This document shows, in pieces, positions 56,855 through 64,000 of a DNA stretch of 64,000 nt (position 1 is its first letter; each line of letters opens with the position of its first letter). The stretch lies in assembly GCA_033032175.1 (NCBI GenBank), contig CM065318.1, positions 11,904,001 to 11,968,000 of the forward strand. The letters run 5' to 3'. This DNA is from Saturnia japonica (taxonomy: Eukaryota > Arthropoda > Insecta > Lepidoptera > Saturniidae). The translations under genes were made by a program, and so were the position numbers. The notes beneath the pieces were generated by a model. It did not search any database, had not been told where the DNA came from, and was given only the letters and a program-made list of their open reading frames with translations.

Positions 56855-57885
56855 AGCCATTTTATATACACATCTGTATCTTTACAAGAACGGTGAGAAA
56901 TAGCGCTATCGACTTTATACTTATTTTAAATATATTAAATAGGATAAAAGTTAACTACTAATCTGTCTGCGCCCTTACTAAGCCTCTCTCAGAAACTGGA
57001 CGTAAACACCAAACAAGGATTAACTTTACGCCACGCGTAATTTGTGCCGTAAACTTTATTACGGGTGTAAGTTTGCAAAATATTATTATCTCCCGTTAGA
57101 CTACATTATGTCACCTACCTGGGATTCGAGGAATTTAGGTGTACAGGGTATTTGTTAACAGTGTCATGGAAAATGGTGGAAATTTAAATTCTAGTTGAGT
57201 TGTGAACTACAAAGTTAATTACTTTAGAAAGGCAATTTGTCATATTCAATTTGATATTAAACAAGGATAAAGCTACTATTTATATTTTTAGCATTATCTT
57301 GCAACTTGTGGTGCTGTTCATAATAAAATACCCAATGTCCTCGTAGCATGATGTAGCGTTGTGAATGTGATTCGCTATTACTGAGTTATTTATTATAGGT
57401 TTTTAATTATTAAAGACACTTTACAACACCATAAAGATTTCATAGCGAAATTATTTGGTGTGCATACACTAATCATAAGTATAGAAAGTTTAAGAAATTT
57501 AAATAATAGATGGTGTAGAACTAGTGATTCAAAGATTGAATAAATAATTCTTCTCAATCAAACAAAAATTATCAGTTTAAATAATATTAAGAAGAAACGT
57601 AAAACGTATGTGAAACAAAAGAATAAGTAATTTCATTGATTTTACTATCCTTGAAGTTGGCATATTTATTCGTCCGTATGTAACTATTAACACCTTTGAT
57701 CATGTTTTGTAAACAAAGTTGAAAGAGCTATATATTAAATGGCGCACACTAAAAGCGTAGCCGTGTTCGGCAAATTGAACCAATTTGCAAATAATCCAAC
57801 GATATTGTGAACGCCTATTGCCTTCACACTGCGGTGGAAGCGGACTGTTGGCACATCATGAACAGGAACAACAGATGGTTCAACT
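56855..57885. other. No gene or recognised element
   Basis: AT-rich unique sequence; slightly GC-richer at 57730-57880. Nothing recognised. Confidence 0.45.
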
Positions 57886-57985
57886 TAACCTTTTAAAGTG
57901 AAAACTTCTCTAAGCACGTCGTGTGATTTTTGTATGGGGTAAGTCTTATGAGTTCGCGTCACCGACACCGACATACAACAGTATA
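57886..57985 (-). repeat. Fragment with the 'agaagttttcactt' terminal motif
   Basis: On the minus strand: 'tgtatgtcggtgtcggtgac', 'catacaaaaatcacacgacg', 'tgcttagagaagttttcact' and 'ttaaaaggttaa'. The last motif equals the end of family V (22600-22726, 34705-34824), but the upstream part differs. This suggests a related element or only a shared terminus. Confidence 0.4.
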
Positions 57986-58302
57986 TCTTTAGATATAAGG
58001 ATGATGTGTTGAATTGACTGATAAATTATGCATTACCTTTTTACTTCGAAGATCCAAAGTTAACTCCCTTACAAACGAGCAATGTACGATGAAAATTAAA
58101 GGACTCACAAAAACTTTCTTGGGCGATCAGGCAGAGCTAAAGTTTGAGTGAAACAGAATATTTTTTCAGTTTATTAGAGCGTGACTGCTTATCGCATGCG
58201 TGGACTACTCTACTGATCTATGTTAATTATTGGTCGGTCTGCTTATTAGTTTAGTTTCAAATGTATTACATGTGAAAAACAAGAATTTTGGTAATAATTT
58301 GA

Positions 58303-58500
58303 AGGTTTAGCGTTTGGCCACAATCTCACTTGATCTTAAGTGGCGATGTAGATGAAGACGGTTACACGCTAATCCTGAGGGGAGGGACCGGCTCTCAAGT
58401 GCAGCTGCCGGAACACACCTACAGGTGCGAGGCAACAAATTTTCAACATGAGGGTGGTAGCTAGCCAGACCGATATTAGAGAACACCCTACCATCATTAT
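58303..58500 (-). mobile_element. SINE family S2, minus copy lacking the tRNA head
   Basis: 'gtttggccacaatctcactt', 'gatcttaagtggcgatgtag', 'gctctcaagtgcagctgccg', 'gaacacacctacaggtgcga' and 'gagggtggtagctagccaga' match the S2 body in order. Sequence beyond 58480 leaves the family before the promoter boxes. Confidence 0.7.
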
Positions 58501-58683
58501 TTCATAACAATCATTACTTATGGAAAAAGTTCTAAATTTGTAATAGGTATATATTTTCTGTGAAATGTACGATCATTTTTGTATTGTTTGAGCTGAAAAC
58601 TAGAAATTATTCCGTCTCACCTTATATCATTAGTAAACATATTCGCTAAATATATTTTGTTAATAACAAGAAATCATATTTAA

Positions 58684-59337
58684 TCTATACCTACTTTACA
58701 GTACAATATAATAAACCGGAATAGTTTTTTTCTTTGTTTAAACACGCTAATCTCTGGAACTGCCTGTTGGCTTCAAAAAATCCTTTTGGAATATGATAGC
58801 CAAACTCTCGATAAATAGTATAGGCGCTATATAAGATTAGGCTACAACGCTCAGATAGCTTTAAATATTGATTTTTGTTACGTAAGTCTGAAGTCGAGTT
58901 CCCCCCGAACTGCTTTATCCGCGTGCGCTGGCGTAAGCGTTAATGATACGGAAATACAATGTTCTACAATAATATTGGTCCTTAGTATACCTAAAAGAAA
59001 ATCAGCCATAGCAGATGTCTGCCTCTTATACATAAGCCACAAAAAGGTACTTTGTGACAAAGATTTGTTGAACATTAAACAGTGATTTAAAAGCATTATT
59101 TTTAGACATGGCATATTAATCCTTACGAACAAAAGTTATTTCAACATAAAGACAATTTTATAAAATTAAATTTTGCTCTTTAGATTATTCTAGTTATATA
59201 CATATTTTAGGAGATAGTGAAAAATCAAAATAATTTGTTCTTGCGGGAAGAACAATTATGATAGACTACTTGGGTGCGTTGGCGGCGCGGTATTCGTTGG
59301 ATAAAATTAACACGGGTGAAACCGTGGGGCACAGCTA
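58684..59337 (+). mobile_element. Helitron-like family H1 copy with an internal insertion
   Basis: The 5' part has 'taatctatacctactttaca', 'cgctaatctctggaactgcc' and 'ggcttcaaaaaatccttttg'. The 3' part has 'gatagactacttgggtgcgt', 'taacacgggtgaaaccgtgg' and 'ggcacagctagc'. CACGG/CCGTG pair around GTGAAA, and CTAG follows 8 nt later, a textbook Helitron end. At about 650 bp it is twice as long as the other copies. The extra 58865-59225 ('cccccgaactgctttatccg', 'cgtgcgctggcgtaagcgtt') is foreign to the family and may be a nested insertion. Confidence 0.65.
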
Positions 59338-59339
59338 GC

Positions 59340-60178
59340 GATACCATAATTATAATAAATAAAAAAATATTTTTATGAAATATAACTTGTTAAGATTTAG
59401 CTTTAAGTATATTACTATATTCTGATTTTATATTCCATGTTCGGTGACAACATTCATTAATCATCGGCTATTAATTATCATACATCATCAATCATTTTAC
59501 GGAGTATAGTCACGGAAGGATAAAAGAAGCGTGTAGTATCAAGAGATCAAAAGAAAGGCAATTGCTCCACCAAAAAGAAATTAGATCTTACGATAAAGAA
59601 GAAGAAGAAAAAGAAGTCGCAGATGATAATTTTATTGAATTTCAAATATCTTCGCAACTGTACCACAAGGTTTGCTTATGCCTGTCATTGCTTCATATTG
59701 TTGCGGCCTGTGTTACAACCCTATTAAAAAGAGAGAAAATCCTGTTCCAGAAATATCTCGACTCAACTACATACTTCTCAGTACTTCGAAATAATGTTCG
59801 CGTCACAAAACAAAAGGTAGATATTATTAATTGTATTTAATATTATATGATAAAATTTAATGTATAGAATTAAATTGCTAAAGGTAGGTAAGTAATAAAT
59901 TACCACAGAAGTGAGCTTTCTGCATACATATGGGCTGTGGAGGCCTACTAAGTAATTGATGCGTAAATCGGAACGTTATGGGGCGTTTTCTTGATTTGCT
60001 ATATTGAGTGCGAATTCAAGATCATTTATGTAATTTACCTTTCATCAGAATATAATATTATTCTTTTTTGTCTGCGTTATTTTAGCCCTTAGTGACTTTT
60101 TTAAACCTTAATATATACCTAACATAGAAATCCGCGAACCCGAAAGTATAATAATAGTTTGTAGATTCTTTTTAATTC
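59340..60178. other. No gene or recognised element
   Basis: A 92-codon plus frame (59562-59840) starting 'MLHQKEIRSYDKEEEEKE' looks tidy but has no recognised domain; an AAG-rich run explains its acidic-basic start. Confidence 0.4.
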
Positions 60179-60179
60179 T

Positions 60180-60328
60180 TTATAGATTTTAGCGTTTGGA
60201 CAAAATTTCACCCGATTTTAAGTGACGTTCTAAGCCTAGTAGAGGGCTAGCTCTCAAGTGCAGCGGCGTGAACACACCTAAAAGTGATTGTCCTTACACG
60301 CTGCTACTGAGCCATTATTGTTTCAGAT
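60180..60328 (-). mobile_element. SINE family S2, minus copy with internal deletion
   Basis: 'agcgtttggacaaaatttca', 'cccgattttaagtgacgttc', 'gctctcaagtgcagcggcgt' and 'gaacacacctaaaagtga' are followed directly by the tRNA-head end 'ttgtccttacacgctgctac' and 'tgagccatt'. About 130 bp of the body seen at 42600-42740 is missing, including the B box. Confidence 0.65.
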
Positions 60329-60611
60329 ACCTTTAGATACAATTTTGTTAAAATAGAAGCATGTTCTTAAATTGATATGACACGTCGTAGAGCTTATTGG
60401 AATTAGCCCTAGTACTGAAAATTTAAGAGAGGTTAAATATGATAATTTATTAAGACTTGAGAGACCTAAGCCATATGCACGTGATGTACCCTGCTAAGTA
60501 ACGAACCAGGGTAATAGGACTATACAGCCCGACTACCTTGCAACCATCATGTATATATTGAAAAGCCCTATATAGTAATTCGCCTATGCGCGTCGAGCTT
60601 CAGTTTCAGTC

Positions 60612-60710
60612 GGTGTATATCCAGTTTTTATTTACGCAAGCTAGCATGACAGCGGCTATTGTCGATGGATGGTTGATCTATCGGTGGTCGCCACAGTATT
60701 TAAGTTGTAT
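60612..60710 (+). repeat. Anonymous repeat family Y, copy 3
   Basis: 'gtgtatatccagtttttatt', 'tacgcaagctagcatgacag', 'ctattgtcgatggatggttg' and 'atctatcggtggtcgccaca' match 13542-13640 and 22264-22345. Just upstream (60572-60612) a TATA-like 'ctatatagtaa' and 'cttcagtttcagtcggt' resemble an insect core promoter layout, but only in this copy. Confidence 0.6.
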
Positions 60711-60744
60711 TTATTGTACTTGCCACTAAGCGTGGTTCTGGAAT

Positions 60745-61735
60745 TTTGACTAGCAAAAAAAATTTATTTGACTATCTGTTTTCTTTATTAAAAGTTATTT
60801 AATCCATTCGTGAATGTCGTCAAGAAATTGTGGTAATATAAGAAACCCCTTTTCTAGTTGAAGCAAAGTGAATTAACCAGACAATGGTCGGGCAAATATC
60901 GTCGTAAGTAGATGAGTGATGGATCCATTGTAATGCGACTCGTGGCTCTTGGGGTTGGGAGTTTATTGGTATATTTGCGCACCACTATCTATGCATTTAT
61001 TATTCTCTGTTTTATTTTTTTATTGTCCTAAATTGTGCGTTAGAATTTCTTCTTGTCTGTTGGAATTTTGCTGTAGTAGTCATATACGGAGAAACAGCGA
61101 TTACAATATAATACAAGGTGAAAACCTGTCAATGACTTACAAGTTCTTAGGAAGACTTCGTGTCGTAAGTACGACGTATAAGTATGTAACGAAAGTAGAG
61201 TAATGACGTCGGTGATTGTTAATAAAATCTAGCACTGTTGTTTAAGAATTGTGAGTACTAATTTGGATTTTAATGATAAAATTTTAAATTTCAGTCTTTT
61301 AGCATAATTTATTATTATATAATAATTATCAGTCACCATACTAAACTAAGCTGTATTTAATAAGGTTTATGCTTAAAAGCGTCTAATCTAAAAACAAATC
61401 TGTGTAATAGGATATCGGTCGTCTTTATCTTTGAAGAATGCTACAGATGAAACCTAGACTGTCCTAGACTATAAATTATTAAAAAAAATACCTTTAAAAC
61501 ATAATTAAAAATATATTTAAAAAACGTCCATCACTAAAGTACGGTCATTTTAAAGCAATTTAAGAAGAGTTTTATTTATATGATTAGATTTTAATATTAT
61601 TTATGAGTTCCTAGTCGTTATACTCAAAACCTGTAGATTGTAAGAGAGTTATTAATTTGTATAGTTCTAAATTATATTTTTATATAGAAGTAAAAAGGTA
61701 AATTTAATTAAAATAATAAATCAATAACATCACAG
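60745..61735. other. No gene or recognised element
   Basis: An 84-codon plus frame (60949-61203) is C, S and L rich and unrecognised. The rest is AT-rich. Confidence 0.4.
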
Positions 61736-61739
61736 TCCG

Positions 61740-62190
61740 TATTGCAAGGACAATGCAGGATTATTACTTACTGGACAACTTCCCCTGTCGTTGCAAAGCC
61801 GATTATAATCGAGATAAAAACGCCAGAAATCGCTCCCCGTACGACCGCACACCCTACTCTCCCCGTCCTTATCCGATCTCCTGTCAAAAGTCTTTCCAAT
61901 TTATGTATTACAGCAGACACCCCGCGGTATTATTTATTGGTAGACGATCTCGCTCCAACTTTTCTTTTTACGTACCGAACGATAGCCACTCGAATCAAGA
62001 TGTATGGCTTTCGATTTCGAAAGCGATCGTTTTTGAATACCGTGCCACGTCTACGCTATATAATATAGGCAATTTAATTTTTTTTTATACGAGCAAACTT
62101 TTTAAAACACAAAGAGCACTCCGAAATTGTGTTCCTGTTTCAAACTCGTCGAAAACCGCTAAGCTTTTAGCGTTAACTCGATGAAATAAC
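61740..62190. other. GC-richer block open in several frames
   Basis: Plus frames of 143 codons (61753-62184) and 108 codons (61742-62068) overlap. On the minus strand about 53 codons end in 'AVVRGAISGVFISIIIGFAT', a plausible membrane helix, directly before a donor-like 'cca|gtaagt' near 61767-61773. It is rich in CpG compared with its surroundings, has no repeat match, and has an inverted repeat GCTTTCGA-tt-TCGAAAGC at 62007-62024. I cannot tell whether one of the frames is a real exon, or whether low stop density follows simply from base composition. No family recognised. Confidence 0.3.
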
Positions 62191-62191
62191 A

Positions 62192-63212
62192 AAAAAGGCT
62201 GTGTCATTCACGAACGACAGGTCGCAATGCAAAAAAAAAATGAATTTTTTTACTGATGAAACTAAAACGAAGGGTACATATCCGTATAACAATACGGATA
62301 AATGAAAAACACTAGGCTTATTTCTGTTGAATGCGCTAAGCGTCGGCCTTGTCGCTTGTTCATATAGTTTCGCTTTTTTTGTTGCATTAGAAATTGAACA
62401 TTTAATTACTTTATTTTAAATTCCATCTTCAGTGATTGATTTTTAAAATAAAGATATGTGTTTAAACATTGGAAATTTGTGGAATCTACATACAGAACTT
62501 TATTTTGAAGTAAATGCTGTATCAGATGGTAAAGTTTTTTGACAAATATTGTGATTACGATAAAATTTGTTATTAATAAGGTTAAATAACTCTGTTAATA
62601 GCAATATACAAAACTTAATCTTGTTAATATCGACAAGCACTTGCATTAAAAAAAGCTAACACTTTAGGAATATCTGCTTCAACTATTAATAAAATACTAC
62701 GAACATATAACTATCATTTTAAAACCATAACATAGTAACGATTTCTAACTTTGTAAACAAAATTATTTAAAGTAAGACATTTATACCAGCAAATAACTAT
62801 TGAGTTAAAACAGAAACTTGGGTAAAGTTCTTTGACTAAACTTAATTCCTTAGCGTCTAAGTTGTTGACATCTAGATCCTTGCAAATAAATCGCATAAAG
62901 CGTACTATTACTTAGATGAACTTCGTAATATGATTAATGCGCTTTATTCCATTCAGCCCGTAGCTATCTCGCTAGATTTACTAACTAAAAATGAAGAGAG
63001 CGATATTGTAGTAAAAAGAGTAGACAGTATTTTTGCATAAAAATTTCGCATGATAATATAACATGTAATAAAGCAACCAAGTTAAGCATTTGACGTAAAG
63101 CCCCGTATCGATATGTTTAAGCAGGTAGGCAAGTAGGAGTAATTCTCAGTTCTAGGTTTAGCCTATTATTATCTTCGGTCATATCGTCCCTTGGCCTTGG
63201 ATAGCTTCGAAC
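62192..63212. other. No gene or recognised element
   Basis: AT-rich unique sequence; nothing supported. Confidence 0.45.
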
Positions 63213-63214
63213 GA

Positions 63215-63408
63215 CGTCAATCCGTATCCCTAAATGAGCCTGAGCTTTCGATGAAGGGAAACATCGTGAGTAAACTATACCATGGTGGTAGGCCGTGGTA
63301 GGTGGTAGCCGTAGGTCTACCCTTGAGACCCAGTTTCCTCGAATAAGCTTAGCTCGTGGGCCACATTGTCAATTCCCATCAGGTAAGATTGTGGCCAAAC
63401 GCTCAAAT
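63215..63408 (+). mobile_element. SINE family S2, 5'-truncated plus copy
   Basis: 'tgagcctgagctttcgatga', 'agggaaacatcgtgagtaaa', 'accatggtggtaggccgtgg', 'gtgggccacattgtcaattc' and 'aggtaagattgtggccaaac' with 'gct' follow the S2 order. The tRNA head is missing, and the centre contains a local duplication of 'gtggtagg'. Confidence 0.65.
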
Positions 63409-63439
63409 TTAGGAAGAATTAAAAAAAAGACGCACAACA

Positions 63440-63470
63440 TTCCTATAGAGTTTTCACTTCAAAAAGTTAA
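63440..63470 (+). repeat. Isolated 'agttttcacttcaa' terminal motif
   Basis: 'tatagagttttcacttcaaa' with 'aagttaatga' matches the end of family V and the fragment at 57886. No further family sequence is visible upstream because the SINE copy ends there. Confidence 0.35.
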
Positions 63471-63474
63471 TGAG

Positions 63475-64000
63475 ACCAGTCAATTTGTAAATCGATAAAA
63501 ACATGTCAATAAAGCCTAATCTACACGGATATCGAGTTATATTTTGGATGCGGACTTAATAAGGATATAAACACAATGGATATAGAAGCTGTATAAGGAT
63601 TTCTTGCCATGACACTACCGACTCACCTGTCCCTACCAAAAGCAGCAATTACTCGTTGCCAACACGTTTCTTGTTCACGTAGTGCCAATTGAGTATTCTA
63701 GACTTCCAGAGTACTAGTTTACTACTGTCTAAGTTTAAACTAGACTCCGGTCTTTTAAGTCAGTTAATTTGAAATTTTCCGTTTACTAGCGAGTATTAAC
63801 AATCACACCCTTCAAATTCAAACTTACAAGAATAAGAACTACTGCTTTACGAGAGAAAAAGGTTTGTCAGTATTGGAATTAAAGTGAGAGTCTGCATAGG
63901 TTCATTGTCACCTTCAAGGATCTACATAGGTTCATCTTAAACAACATCAGCCTGTTTACTGTGCTTTTAATAAATACATTTACAGTTAGGTAAACTTAAA
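63475..64000. other. No gene or recognised element
   Basis: Unique sequence; the phrase 'ctgcataggttcat' recurs as 'ctacataggttcat' at 63893 and 63922, a 29-bp spaced direct repeat. Confidence 0.4.

Noticed and set aside
59562..59840. 92-codon frame with ATG and a charged start
   Set aside because: No domain, no splice or promoter support; the charged run comes from an 'aagaagaag' tract.

Overview
The window reads as insect nuclear DNA, almost certainly from a moth or butterfly. It is AT-rich by eye, shows no convincing host protein-coding gene over 64 kb, and is studded with decayed mobile elements of kinds typical of Lepidoptera: a tRNA-derived SINE with the familiar tail about 'cttagtttgg…atggccgtgtgtgaa' (2818-3062), repeats beginning 'accgacttc', RTE-like, jockey-like and R1-like non-LTR fragments, mariner and Tc1 relics, and Helitron-like non-autonomous elements ending in CTAG. 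It is best described as intergenic or intronic DNA. Species and chromosome cannot be told from the sequence.

Layout. 0-10 kb: a SINE (2818-3062), a MITE-like element with imperfect terminal inverted repeats (about 3143-3680), a Helitron-like element with a clear 3' hairpin (5647-5904) and a jockey-like reverse-transcriptase relic (7265-7975, minus). 9.7-16 kb: a mariner transposase relic on the minus strand whose N-terminal and catalytic parts are separated by a plus-strand RTE fragment (9760-11645), a hAT-like terminus (12893-12913), an R1-type ORF1 relic (13020-13520) and a second non-LTR 3' end (15165-15910). 20-25 kb: several anonymous repeat families, a candidate 84-bp exon (20627-20710) and a perfect 13-bp hairpin. 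28-38 kb: Helitron-like copies, a Tc1 relic with both terminal inverted repeats still visible (29299-30912), a second Tc1 relic on the other strand (33538-34175), a GC-richer island that looks regulatory (35830-36060), and two blocks of decayed open frame that I cannot assign (36573-37232 and 37700-38077). 40-64 kb: RTE C-terminal relics (40965-41262, 54455-54600), most copies of a second tRNA-derived SINE family (full-length at 42488-42790), more Helitron-like copies, a 160-codon open frame of unknown origin (55879-56365, minus) and a GC-richer block open in several frames (61740-62190).

The recognised coding pieces are all transposon-derived and all broken by stops or frameshifts; none could make a working transposase or reverse transcriptase as it stands. 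No operon, rRNA, CRISPR or functional tRNA gene is present. Two SINE families carry RNA polymerase III-type internal promoters, and their many diverged copies in both orientations are the most repeated feature. The items most worth a second look are the unassigned decayed frames at 36.6-38.1 kb and 55.9-56.4 kb, the 61.7-62.2 kb block, the nested mariner/RTE structure and three near-perfect hairpins outside recognised elements.
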